Positions 23,730-36,010 of a DNA stretch of 64,000 bases are shown piece after piece. How positions within the stretch are numbered: the stretch's first letter is position 1; the number at the start of each line of letters is the position of its first letter. Both the position numbers and the translations under genes were made by a program. The notes beneath the pieces were generated by a model that made no database searches, was not told where the DNA came from, and saw only the letters and a list, made by a program, of their open reading frames with translations. The stretch comes from Cristatella mucedo (lineage: Eukaryota; Bryozoa; Phylactolaemata; Cristatellidae): assembly GCA_009760855.2 (NCBI GenBank), contig WPIO01000054.1:2827501-2891500 (forward strand). The letters run 5' to 3'.

Positions 23730-24760
23730 AGGACGGCATCTTATAAAAAGAAGAGACAAACTGAGGAAGAAATTTGAGATTTAAATCAGGATGAGACGGA
23801 GTCGTTGCAGTTCACATGCAACACAGATGGCCTTCCGACTTGTCTCATTTGGCAAGAGAAACTTGCATGCAATTTGAAGTCAAATTTGAAGACACACTTC
23901 TCTACATAGCATACCCGATTCGCTGCCAAATATTCAACCGGTGACGCACGGAAAAATGCTGTTATAGAGCTTCAAAAATAAACACAACAGTCGAGTTCTA
24001 TGCTAAATGACTGGGCGCAACCTTCAAATAATGTAAATCTGGCAAGCTTCGCAATATCACTACAAATAACAAAAAGAGGGAAAACACTTTACAGATGGTG
24101 CGTACGTCAAAGATTGTTTCATAAGTGGAGCTGAATAACTGTTTCGTGATTTAAAAAACCAAAATAATGAAGAAAATCAAAGATTTGCCATTATCTTAGA
24201 AAACTGTACATGATATAAATTTTAAAATGTCTTCAAACGTAGCACAGATGCAAGTGGAAGACATTCAACTGGCTTCTGCTTTATAAATTGCTATGGATGG
24301 CCTGCTCTTAAGCGCTTCCTCTCTAACCGCACTGACACTCCTCTCTGGCTCACTGCTCCAGGATAAAGGGGCTCTAGCCCGCCGCCGAACAGCTCTTGTT
24401 CGCTCTAAAATTCAGCCAAGGCCATCAGGGTGCTACACTTTGGTCCCATTGATGTAACTATTGTAAATAGCTATTACTCAATAATTATAGCTATATTATT
24501 CTATTACGAGTTTTATTATTCTAGCAAGGGTGGCTAAAATACTTTAATGTGTTTTGTGCGAAACATTTGTATGTTTTTATATGAATACATATTATTTCAA
24601 ATTTAAAGCTATTTATTTTAAATCAAAAATAAAATTTATATATCTAATTATAATCAAATACCATAATATTGAGTTATAAATCTTAGTGGCTCTTCAAAAA
24701 CTGGAAAATTTTGTAAATTTTAACTTTTGGCTCTTGCGTCTCAAAAGGTTGCCGACCCCA
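23730..24760 (+). mobile_element. Decayed hAT transposon (GTF2IRD2/ZBED5-like transposase remnant) with right terminus
   Basis: From about 23746 a broken frame reads KKRQTEEEI*DLN, DETESLQFTCNTDGLPTCLI, then WQEKLACNLKSNLKTHF. This is the BED-type zinc-finger start of hAT transposases related to GTF2IRD2/ZBED5 (typically DGKPxCLIC...NxxRHxxTKH), with the second Cys changed to Trp. Around 24084-24140 the motif HFTDGAYVKDCFISGAE matches the following FTDGxFxKxC segment of that group. 24690-24760 ends ...TCAAAAGGTTGCCGACCCCAG, the complement of the CAGGGGTCGGCAACC-type hAT terminus. Stops and frameshifts show it is dead. The left terminus was not found, so the start is approximate. Confidence 0.75.
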
Positions 24761-24910
24761 GGCCTAGAAGGTAAGGTGCTCGATCTTCACGACCAAAATC
24801 ACGGGTTCGAACTCTGCATTGGGCGTGAATCTTTGGTGTTAACTGAAAGCAGTAATGATGGCCGCCAAGGTTCTTCTGCTGCTATAAAAACGAGGCTACA
24901 AAATTAGCTA
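24761..24910 (+). mobile_element. tRNA-derived SINE abutting the hAT end
   Basis: B box GGGTTCGAACTC at 24803-24814, preceded by GGTGCTCGATCTTCACGACC and followed by TGGGCGTGAATCTTT and CTGCTATAAAAACGAGGCTA. It belongs to the same family as elements at 26.3, 34.3, 37.9, 40.9, 45.9 and 52.7 kb. Its A-box region starts right at the hAT right terminus. Confidence 0.75.
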
Positions 24911-25156
24911 ACATATGATTCGCGTGCTGTAGCCTATAATTTTGATTTTACATTGTGTGAAAGATTGCATTGAGATTGAGAAAGAAAGCATTTCCTATCT
25001 GAGGCATGAATTAAACGAATACTATTTAATACAAACTAGAAAGCACTAATAGATGCTCTAAATTACTCTGGTCACTCTGTGACTTGCTTTTGGCATTCAA
25101 CATAAGTCTACAAAAAAGCTAGCAATGACGTGCATTGCATTCATATGATTCGCACA

Positions 25157-26240
<1,084 letters not shown>

Positions 26241-26244
26241 TCGG

Positions 26245-26410
26245 TAAAGGCTCACTAGGTAAAGCGGTTGCTTTTTACGACCTTGGCCCCGAGGTCATGG
26301 GTTCAAATCCAGACGTGGGCGATCCTTTATCACCCATGCGAGCAATGTTGATTGCCGCAAAGGCTCATCTGTAGCTATACAAAAAGAAGCTGTGTAATCA
26401 GATTGCATAA
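26245..26410 (+). mobile_element. tRNA-derived SINE
   Basis: Starts near CACTAGGTAAAGCGGTTGC (A-box region). B box GGTTCAAATCC at 26300-26310, then GACGTGGGCGATCCTTTATC, and a tail with GGCTCATCTGTAGCTATACA. The head resembles a tRNA gene but the body and tail show it is a retroposon. Confidence 0.8.
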
Positions 26411-26769
26411 TTCAGCAAGCAGAATTTGGGCAGTATCAGATTTACCGAATTTAGGCAGCCCTGGTTGGTCTAGCTGGCAATGCATATAAGTTATTCAACG
26501 GCTCGTATCTTCCAACTAAAAGTACCTGCGATCTACAAGGGTCAGTAGTTGGATAATACTTATTTCCGTCTGTAATTCAACTTAGTACGAGGACTAGGTG
26601 GTCATTTTGCAGGCATCTCAAGCAACAAAGGGAATGACAGGAGCATAGCTGAGGCTGGAGAGAGCATTCCGTAAAGCGAGTAGCAGCTCAGGATTTGCTA
26701 GAATGAATTTCCCATAGACATAAGGAAGAGAGTAGATATCATTGCATTATAAATTTGAAAGTGAAAACC

Positions 26770-27105
26770 GTATATGTGGTATGCGTAAATAGCTAGATTC
26801 GGAACAGAGGGTGGCACAATGCATGGTCTAGTGGGGAACTTGAACTAATTGGTAGGATGGAGCTAAAGAATTTCTGGACCTAAAGAGACTGACCAAATCT
26901 TGATGTCGACGCTTTGCTTGACTGGAAGCCAGTACAGGTTGGTGAGAGGTAGTGTGATGTGGCAGCTGCAAAGCTCATAACGGACAAGACTAGTGGCAGA
27001 GTTTCCCATCGACTGTAATCGCATGAGTGCAAAAGATAGATAGAGTGCCTGTACACCAGCAAGCTGTGAGTTACAGAAGTCAAGACGGAGTGTCATGCAG
27101 CTCTG
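26770..27105 (-). mobile_element. CR1/L2-like LINE fragment
   Basis: The minus frame 26863-27096 reads LALMRLQ-like, SMGNSATSLVRYELCS, LTNLYWLPVKQSVDIK, matching the RT C-terminal block (QNSAARLV...L..LHWLPV..RI..K). It interrupts the 3' flank of copy B. Confidence 0.8.
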
Positions 27106-27330
27106 GTCGTGCTGGCTGCAGTGCTTGATGGGCTCCAGTTTTCGCTCAAGTTTTCTATTAAATTGTCAACAAAAAGAATCAGCCGGCCCAACTAACTTCT
27201 TGATGTGAGAGAACGCCTGCGAGAGATCTTCATATTCATTTGCTACCTCCTCCAAGCCAACCTGTAAGGTCGCTGGTGTAGCTGAGCTGTCCGAAATCAG
27301 AATAGGCAGAATGGGCAGGTCTATCTGTTA
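27106..27330 (+). other. 3' flank of gene copy B
   Basis: CAGTGCTTGATGGGCTCCAG (27119) corresponds to CAGTGCTTGATGAGCTTCAG downstream of copy C (58772). Then CAGCCGGCCCAACTAACTT.. GAGAGAACGCCTGCGAGAGA matches copy D at 63178-63225 (CAGCCGGCCCATACTAACTT, GAGAGAACACCCTCGAGATC). Copy B therefore originally ended here, and its 3' exons were lost between 22.0 and 27.1 kb. Confidence 0.6.
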
Positions 27331-28890
27331 CCGAATGCATACCTGTAGCTGCTTAGGCTGTGAGAGCACTATTCAAAACTCTCCTGCCTAGCACTCACAT
27401 GGGCTTTACGATTTTGTGGAGTTACAGACTAAGATATGATTTTATTACATTACATGATGCAAAAAACAATGCCTCGCTTCAGCTCGAAGCGTTGCCGGAA
27501 GCAACGGCTGGGTGCCATGGAACGTCCTACCATTTGGTCATTTTTTCTGATTTAGCTTTTGCCCGCAGTAACTGAAAACTGACTTCACAGGGTGCTTTGA
27601 GAGATCGAAGAACTTCCGCTCCCATACTTCCGTTGGTAGTTGGTCGCAACTGATCTGTCGAGCTCAATTAAGTAAGATCACGATTATGCAGCTCAACCAC
27701 CGTTCAGAGGAGTCCGTTGGAAAATCCAGGTTAGACAAGCTGCGAAAATACCTGCAATAGAATTTGTGCGTAGTGATTCCATGCTCACCTTGAACACTTG
27801 CTTGCATCGTTGAAGCCTGGATTTTCATTTGTGGGAAGACTTGCACGATCTATATTATCTGTCTTTATTTTTTGGGTGACCCCTGGCGAGATTTTTATGC
27901 AAGTGGAACTTGACGCATGATTATTTATAGATTACGAAGAGAAATTAGTGTTTTTATTCATTAAGACTACATTGTTTCTAATAAAGTAGAAATAGAATAA
28001 TATTTAATTGTCTGTGACAGTCGGAATGGGGCGTATAATTCAGGATGAACCCAGGTCAGTGCCCCTCACTATGGGAAATCTAAAGGCGGGGCATTATTTT
28101 CCAGGTCCAACTCCTCAGTCTCCATTGTAGCTCTTCGGCATAAATTTCAGCACCACCCCCGTGTTGCTACCTGACGATTATTAATTGTGTGAACAGCTAA
28201 TGGCAGGTTGCGAGTCGCAGCTACGAGCGACCGTGGGCAAATCGCAGCGAGCAGGTCAGGTTACTTACATGAAGCCAGTGATGGAAGTGATGAAAGTGAT
28301 GACTGCAGCATCAGGCTGCATTATGATCATGCATTGATGGAAAGTAGGTGCACGGCAAGGAGATATCTGCCGTAGCCTTAGAGATCTACAGGCATTTTAG
28401 TAGGTAATCAACAAAATCGAGCTTACTCTGATCTTTTCATTGATGATCTAGAAAAAATACAAGTGAAAGGGTAAAACAAAAGAGATTTAACTCCGGTCAT
28501 TAACCATGGAGAAATCATAAAAACTTGCGTGGGTATGTTTCCCAAATTATAAAGTGCGAATAGGGACAAATTCAAATTTAATGTTTATCACACTGATCAT
28601 ATAGGATGCATTAATCTGGTTTTGCTTTACCTGCTTCTTTCTCGGTCTCCTCCGACTCCACTGGCTGCACCAGGCTACGTGCAAAGCATTGATGAAGTAT
28701 ACAATCCTTGGAAAATGTATGACTGAGATAATCACAGGCATTTGGAACTGCAGAGTTTTGCTAGCAGGTATGTCAAGGTTGAGTATGCAGTGTCGAGCTT
28801 TTTTCCGACTACCTATGCAATCACTACTTCTCACCAAAAGTGTCTTTTCTCCGGTGGGTCTACGTTTACCGGAATTTTTCCTCCATCTTC
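27331..28890. other. Unassigned intergenic sequence
   Basis: Short frames only, without homology. Small local repeats such as GAAGTGATGAAAGTGATG near 28285 occur. Confidence 0.4.
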
Positions 28891-28892
28891 CG

Positions 28893-29040
28893 AGCTGGTT
28901 TGGTCTAACGGTTAAGGTGGTCGCTTCGACCAAGGTCTGACTCAGGTCGTGAGCTCAAACCCCGAGGCATATGCCCAGCACCTGAATAGAGATTAAGTTC
29001 TCTTGGGGCGCTATATAAATACATTGTATTTAATTATATC
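28893..29040 (+). mobile_element. tRNA-derived SINE with a LINE-type tail
   Basis: A box TGGTCTAACGG at 28901-28911 and B-box-like GTGAGCTCAAACCCC at 28949-28963 form a complete tRNA-like head. The tail (28978-29034) contains GAGATTAAGTTCTCT, identical to the LINE tail at about 13962-13976 and one base different from 60645-60659, followed by GGGGCGCTATATAAATACA. Head and tail together are a classical SINE borrowing the 3' end of its partner LINE. It differs from the other SINEs here, which lack this tail. Confidence 0.8.
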
Positions 29041-29079
29041 TGTGCTTGTGTCTCCTACATGATGTTTATTTTCTGTCCA

Positions 29080-31800
29080 CTAGTGTAGTAATTTTCAATT
29101 GAAGCTGGAACACCACTTAAATCATCAACGTTATTAATACAGTACAGTCTATGCCTCCAAAAAACCATAGATACTAAGCTCGTGTTACACTGAACACTTT
29201 TTATGGCGCTCGAGGCCTTAGACGGCTTTCGGTGTCGATTTGGGTAGTAGATCATTAAGAGCAGAGCTGTCAGGAAAACTCTCTCATGCTTGCAATATGA
29301 GCTTTTCTTATGAGATATCTTGACAATGTTGGCATTGCTAGCTTTGCCGATGTGATTTTTAGCCCATGCACGATACTATGAGCAGAGATAATGAGCCGAT
29401 CTGCCCACATTGGTGCTATAATTAGCAACCAGTATACACATCCTGTCGCTTCGATCTGAGTTATCACTGTTTTGTATGGTGACATTATATTGGATGGCGG
29501 CTAGCTGCTGGAGTCGTTTGTGATTTAAATTCTTAGCACTGCCGCTATGTAGTCAAGCTCCGACTCGAGTAATGGGTCAAACAATATTGTATCAAGGTTC
29601 GCCCACTGACAAAGATCCTGCATCTAGCAGAACAATAGCTGCTTTAAAGTCTCCAAGCAGAAATTCTGCCAGGGAAAAGACGTATTCGTGAATATGTATA
29701 AATCAGCAAACAATTTATTTTCATGTAAATTATTTGTAACTCATAAGCACATTAACCCAATGTTTTTTGGAAACAAGTAAAAGATAGTTGTCACCGTTAC
29801 ATTGATGGTTGAAAAACGAAAGATACATCAGACCTGTGGTGAAACGCACCAGCCTTTGAAGGCATATCCTGGTCCGTTGATTGCGGTTCAGGAGATGACA
29901 ATAAGAAAACTTTGAAGAGAAAAGCATTTTAATACTGAGCTGTCCTTCCCGTAACTTAAAACTATCAGGATTTTAGTCTTTAACTTGTTTTTAAAAGTGC
30001 CCAAACACAATATTCTCATTAAACAATGCTATTCAATTCCAACCATTTGCCTCCACGTATTATGTAACGTTAATTTTTGTGTCCCTTAATTGTTTGGCTC
30101 CCCCCAACCAATCATATCTACTGGCTTAGCAGGTTAAGCATCAAACCGCCTGCTATTCGGAATCTAACTGAGTACACATAGCTTGAGCAAACCTCGAATC
30201 CTTCGGAGACCGTGCCTTTTGCTCGTGTGTTCCCACAGCTTGGAATTCACTCCAGACCTCCGTCGTGGCATCTGACTTAGTCGGAATTAAAGAATAGCTT
30301 AAAAGTGCATATATTTAGGACAGCATTCAGCCAGGTCACTGTGATTCGTCCTTTAAGTGCTCATGCTTGGTGACACTGCTTCATGCTGGCACAAACGACA
30401 CTTGCATGCTGACCCTGTGCACCTCACACCTAACCATGCAATTCTCGTTGGTTATTAAGCATTATACCACTCACCACTCGATCATTCATTCGTTGTAGCC
30501 ATTGTGACGCTTCTACCACATTTTAAGTTCTCTGAAGGTGCTTTATTAAATGAGTCATCATTGTTACTATTAATAATAACGTCGTTAAATAATAAGCATA
30601 CTATTTCATGAGAAGAGCTTCCTATGCTACGTACACCATAAACGGGCATTGTAGCTGCTGCAACTATGTTATATGCGTCCTACGATTCCCCCTGTGAAGC
30701 CTCTCTTGACATAAATGTTTGGGGTACATCTTGGATTAGCTCTAATCGCAACTTATTTGAAAGTTAGCAAATTTTGAAGCGAGTTCCCGGCCTTCAAAGC
30801 ATATATAATAAAAAAAACTTAGGAGGCCGGACGTACCTCCATACCTCACCAACTCAGGTCGAGGGTTGAGTCATTGACTTCGTTTCGGGAAGAGGGAACA
30901 CGTGACTTTGCGATCCGTACCAGTTTCCGTTACTTAAAGAAATTTCGAGGCTGATATATGCAGATGCCTAACTGTTTCCCACGTCACGCACCTAAATCAC
31001 CCAAGGTGATGCTTGTGAGCTTGCCATGTGCGAACGGCACTTTTGTGCTGAAGTCGTAAGAAAGAGTTTTCCTATATATGAATAAGCCTCTAACGAGCGA
31101 AGGTGCAGCATTTTTTCCAGTGGTTTTTTAAATGAATGGCTGTGAATGCTGTTTATTGGTTTACTTACTTTGTGAATGAGTAGCATTGCTTTTGATTCAC
31201 TTGAAAACTTAAGACGTTAAGTTCATCAATAACTGCCTACAAATCTGGAAAACTCTGTTTGTGCTTTGGTTGATAAGATCACTTAAAGTCTATAGATAGC
31301 TGGAATACGGTGGTTGCAAAACGTGAACTGCTGCTTCGGATCACTTGTTTTGCGTCCAGGATACTAGCTAGCTGTTCTATGTAGAGCCTTAACATAAGGT
31401 AAAAGACAAGTAATTCCTTTACTTTAATACACGTGACATTTCAGGCAGTCTAATAAATAAAAATAATCTTCAATGGTCACTGCTTCAATAGCAATTTATA
31501 TGAATATATAGGAAACAGAATTAATATGGCTAAGTCTTTTTTTGTAGCCTTCTACTCAGAAAGCAATGTTCTCAAGCAGCTGTATTTACTTACACTGCAA
31601 CCAAGTCCTGAGTGATGGTAGCAACTTTCTTATCCAAGCCAATTAATCGAAGGCCGTATTAGATTAAGAGCAGCTGTATTAGGAGACTCTTGTTTACATT
31701 GTAACACATGCTATTAAATGTATTGATTGCACTAGGAAGAATGCTTTTTGACGCGAAGTCTTAGGGAGGAGTTTTTTGAGGTTGACTCAAAACCATGCAT
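29080..31800 (+). repeat. 4-kb repeat unit a (degenerate)
   Basis: Contains the TCGCTTCGATCTGAG landmark (29445) with CTAGCTGCTGGAG downstream, the 29720-30060 segment matching 36430-36670 and 43555-43815, and the GTGAGCTTGCCATGTGC landmark (31015). It is interrupted by a LINE fragment at 30085-30600. No conserved open frame runs through the copies. Confidence 0.55.
30085..30600 (+). mobile_element. LINE 3' fragment
   Basis: Starts with a remnant of the RT end (TTGTTTGGCTCCCCCCAACC, then AACCTCGAATCCTTCGGAGA) and ends with the shared tail TTAAGTTCTCTGAAGGTGCT, TTATTAAATGAGTCATC and an ATAATAA run. Confidence 0.75.
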
Positions 31801-32149
31801 CTCAATAGATAAAGTTAAATATTCCACATTATGGGTATCTTCCAGCACTATCCATTTTAGGAAAACAAGAATGAGTTGAATTGGCTTTATTAAGCAGCAA
31901 CCTTTGGCATATAATTCAGCGTCGCATACCAGGTTTTAAATGTCTTTATCGAAAAAGCTTTTACGGTTTGAGTGAATTGATTTGCTTTGTATAAGCTTTT
32001 ATAATCGTGGATAATCGTGATCGAACATGAGCGACTCTACCAAGCTCGAGAGCTATCTACCTCGAGAGCGATTTCGGCCAACTCAAAGCTCGATGTGGAC
32101 CTTTACCTAATTTCTCCGTGATACGGTTGGGTATCTCGGAGCGATCTTC

Positions 32150-32720
32150 GTTCTGACTACTTATGAGCTGTCCTCAGATTATTGGCCACCGGAACGGGCT
32201 CCCAGTAAAGCAGCATGTCGACTTCAGGGTTCGCGTGCTTAAGGGCCCGTCGTTCCTTGGAAACAGCCTAGCAGTCACATCTGCTCTGCCAAATTGCCAA
32301 GCATTGTAGCAATAACTTTTCAGATTATATTAGTTAACCTATACTTGACATTAACCTCAAATCCTCTGTGAGCTTTAATTTCTTTCGAATGCACAAAAAG
32401 ATTGGAACTCACTTTCGACCTGCGTCATGACAAATCCTGACTGAACGACTTAAAAAAGAAGCTAACGACTCATATTGTACTCGCATCGTACGAATAATTT
32501 CTCCTTGCGTGCTTATGCATGCTGACAGTGGGCACAGTGTCTTTAAAGATTTCTGAATGCTGACCATGTGCTTGTGATCTCCAATCTTATTATGCTTGTT
32601 GTCACCGACCATGCAACCACTCGTTCAACCAGCCGTCCTTTGAAGCAAGTGTAAAGTGCCTATACAGAAATGGAGTTCTCAGAGGCGATATATCTACAGT
32701 ATTCTTATAACAAATACCTT
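32150..32720 (+). mobile_element. LINE 3' fragment
   Basis: The ATTGGCCACCGGAACGGGCT..CAGCATGTCGACTTCAGG block encodes a mutated L-P-V-K-x-x-V-D-F-R motif. The fragment continues through the RT C-terminus, with AACCTCAAATCCTCTGTGAG and ACTTTCGACCTGCGTCATGA. It ends in the tail at 32640-32715 (GTAAAGTGCCTATACAGAAA, GAGTTCTCAGAGGCG). Confidence 0.75.
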
Positions 32721-32729
32721 CATGAGTAT

Positions 32730-34600
32730 CCGTTACTCCTAAAAGCGACAAAGACTAAGCAGGTGTTACACAGGTGATTTTTGTATCTCACTTAGCCGAT
32801 AAACGCCTAAATAATTTAGGGTGACGATACGGCTCGCAGGTATACGTTAGGAGCTTAGCCACTGGGAAGCGAAATACGTTCTCGTGCTGAACCTATCAGC
32901 TTTTCTTTGACAATGTTAGCACTGCTAGCTTAGCAGATAATTATATCAGCCCATGCTTGGCCCTATGAGCGGAGATGATGAGATGGTCCGATGAAACTTG
33001 TACAAGTAAAAGCAACAGCTAGTGCCTAATCATAACTTTCTTTTTTTTACCTTGAGATGCAATTTCAACCACTCGGCTGCCCGTATTTTATACAGTCGTT
33101 AAAGAATCAGCGTAATGAATCATTTATCGAGAAGGAAGCTGCTGTGTTTTTTGCCCCATTGATGGATGATTGTATCGAGAGCTACTGTAATTGTGCGATA
33201 TCCCCCCCCCCTTAGAAAACCTCATGGGAGAAGATCTTTGCATAGCTCTAGTCGTACCACCCAGGTGTGCGAGATATAGCCTAACCTATTTGAAAACTAT
33301 ATCCTTTCCTTCGACCCAGATTCGTTAAAAAACCACTCAATAGGCCAACAATAGCTCTAACGAGTCTCCAGCTGAGAATGTCAATGATTGTGCCTTTGAA
33401 TCTAGACTCAGGGAGAGGCCTCGCGAGAATTTTGAATACGTAACGGTATCTGTGACTGAAGGCAGCTCCGACGCTGCCACCTGAAACGCCCTGACTGATT
33501 ACAATACTCCCATCGCGAGCGTATATGACGAACAATAGTGCTTGTGAGCTCGCCAGGTGCATACTATCCGTTGACTTTACCATTGTAAGGAATCGTTTGC
33601 CGATGTGTCAATAAGCTTCTCAAGCGCAGAGGGGCAGCATATTATGTCAATCAATGTCAAAGGGGTGATTTTCGTTGCAGTTCCTAGGTATATTTACAAA
33701 GCAAACGAATTTCATTAGTGTCGGTTCACTTGAAAAGTCGAGTCATTAGGCTAATCAATAAATGCATGCAACAATAGCACAGTCTGTGCAAGCATTTGCT
33801 AATTGGAGTAATTCGACACTGGAAAGCTGGACCTGTGGCTCTAGAGCTTGGGTGCTGCTGGCTGGGTACTTGCTAGTTCTTTTATGTATAGCCTGTCCAT
33901 CAGGCAAGAGACAATCACCAGGTACCTGACACACATTTAATTTGTATAGTAATCCAATAAATTCCGTTGCGTTTTTCAGATCTTGATTTATAAGGAAATA
34001 ATTAAGTGTAAGTTTTGATCCTTTGTAGACTTCTATGGAGAAAGCAAGATTTTCAGGCAGCTCTTTTTTTTTGCTCTGACACTACTTCACGCTAAGCAAT
34101 ACAAGTTTCTCAACCTAGCTACCGCAATAACGAATATATTTACTCTGTAATCAGAAGCCATTTTATCTTGCGAATTTAGCGTATGCCTTATTAGACTGTT
34201 AGTCGCTGTGTTTAGACATACGTTTTTTAGATTCTAACACATATTCCTAAAACATTGAGCAGTGATGGCTTGCAAGTTAAGTTGGATGCTTTGCACAACC
34301 TTGATCTCAAAGTCGTAAGTTCGAAAACTACAGTGGGCGATCCAGTTTGAAGCTCCTTATTGCTGTGGTGATAGCTGCTAAGGCTTTTCTGTCACTGTAC
34401 AAAAGAGGCTTTTAAATAAGCCGTGATTTATAAAATCATCTTTAAAACGTGCCACAAATGTTTACGATCATGAATTCTTAGTTTCAGATTAGCTTCAAAC
34501 TCCTCTATGTCATATACTAAAAATTTTTATTAAACATTTTAAGCGGGTAACAACACTATCAAATTATAGGAAATGAAATTTGTTTAACAGTTTTCATACA
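32730..34600 (+). repeat. 4-kb repeat unit b (shortened)
   Basis: Shares AAGACTAAGCAGGTGTTACA (32750; compare CACTTAGCAGGTGTTACAC at 42795), GTGAGCTCGCCAGGTGCATA (33546), and a terminal SINE at 34264-34445. The minus frame at 33281-33583 aligns with the minus frame at about 37000 and, inverted, with 41700-41950. Frame conservation is not evident, so I treat it as repeat rather than gene. Confidence 0.5.
34264..34445 (+). mobile_element. tRNA-derived SINE
   Basis: Starts GTGATGGCTTGCAAGTTAAG. Degraded B box GTCGTAAGTTCGAAAAC at 34312-34328, then CAGTGGGCGATCC and CTGTGGTGATAGCTGCTAAG. It is embedded in 4-kb unit b at the position matching the SINE of unit c. Confidence 0.75.
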
Positions 34601-35309
34601 GCTGAAAACTTTGGTTGAGATGCCAGACCATGATACCAGGCTGAGACAAAATCATGTATTTTCACTAGTGTCTCAATAGTTTACGATATACTGCCTTTTT
34701 CTGTTGTTTCTCCTATTACGCGATCGTCATTTTCTATCAGCATCACTCTAGCCTTTATGAATTGTAGCTAGAGAGCAACAGTGAACGAGCTGAAATCTCT
34801 ATTAATTCCTATCGATGATTCTCTGAGTTCCCTCAGACTAAGTCGGTGTTGCCTTCAAGATTTTTTAAGACACCCAAATTATAATAGCTTTTCTAAGTCG
34901 ACACGGCACTTCTAGAATGTTGAGCTTACAAGTAGAAAAAAACATTCTCGTGCTGTCAAATTGAGCGTTTCTGGTTTGGCAACTTGGCAACGCTGACACT
35001 GTGAGCTCAGCCTCTACGAATATCAACCTGTGCATGGCACTAGGAGCACAGGTAATTAGATGGTAAGTTCACGCAAATACCAGGAGAAAAAGCGCTATAC
35101 CAGCACCGTAGCTTCGATTTGACTTCTCATCTCCTATATTCTTACATTAATTTTGCCGTCAGCTAGCTGCTGAAGTTAGTCGTGAAATAACTGGCTAGCA
35201 ATGCTGCCAGGTCGTCAATCGCTCCGACTAATGTATTGTCCAGCTCATTATTATATCCGGCCAGAGCCTGGTTACCAACCGAGCTGCTAAAAGAACATGA
35301 CGATAATAA

Positions 35310-36010
35310 TAACACTTCAGATATAGTGGTCTCGGAGAAGTCAATCTCTTGCTAGGAGCTTTGCAGTCGCTGGAAAACAAAGGCTGTGGAATGGTTAGTG
35401 GTAGCATGCTCGATAAACCACAAGAACAACATGGATAGAGGGGACATGCACAGGGTCAACATTCAGGTATGGTTAGCTGCAGCATGCACAGTGTCAGCAC
35501 GAATAAGCAAACAAATGTCGGATCACAAGGGGCCACTAAATGCTGTAATAAATGTATGCGTTTTCAATTATTTAAAAATGTTGTCAGATCATGATATGTC
35601 GCGACCCAAGGCTGGAGTGAGTTTTAGGCTTAGCAACCATATGAACTGAAGGCACTGTATCGATAGGATTTTAGCTTTGCACGAGATATAAATTAACAAT
35701 TAGATTCCGAAAAGTGGGTGAAATGATGCTTAGCCTATGCAGCAGTCGATCTGATATGTAGGATGGAGCAAAAGTATGGAGGACGTGAAAGTGAGTGAAA
35801 TAACCCTGCAGTCGATACGTCGCCTGACCGGTAGCCAGAGCAGGTCCGTGAGAAGTAGTGTGATGTGGCTCTAGCAACTGCGAAGCTCACGACAGACGAG
35901 CCTAGATGCAAGGTTTTTCACCATTTGTAAGCGCCTGGTTGCAGGCCGGTAGACCGGCAAGCAGTGAATTACAGAAGTCAAGAGAGTATGTCACAAATGC
36001 ATACACCAAC
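35310..36010 (-). mobile_element. CR1/L2-like LINE 3' fragment
   Basis: Reverse orientation. The tail near 35310-35370 (complement of AGAGATTGACTTCTCCGAGA) leads into RT remnants; the minus frame 35671-35877 includes LHTFAPSYISDRLLHRLS. The matching insertion in unit d (39280-39990) suggests it was duplicated with the unit. Confidence 0.75.

Noticed and set aside
26252..28970. tRNA genes at 26.3 and 28.9 kb
   Set aside because: A and B boxes are present, but a cloverleaf is not maintained and the sequences continue into SINE bodies shared by several copies.
33281..33583. 100-codon minus-strand frame as a gene
   Set aside because: Homologous positions in units a, c and e contain stops and indels, and no domain is recognisable.
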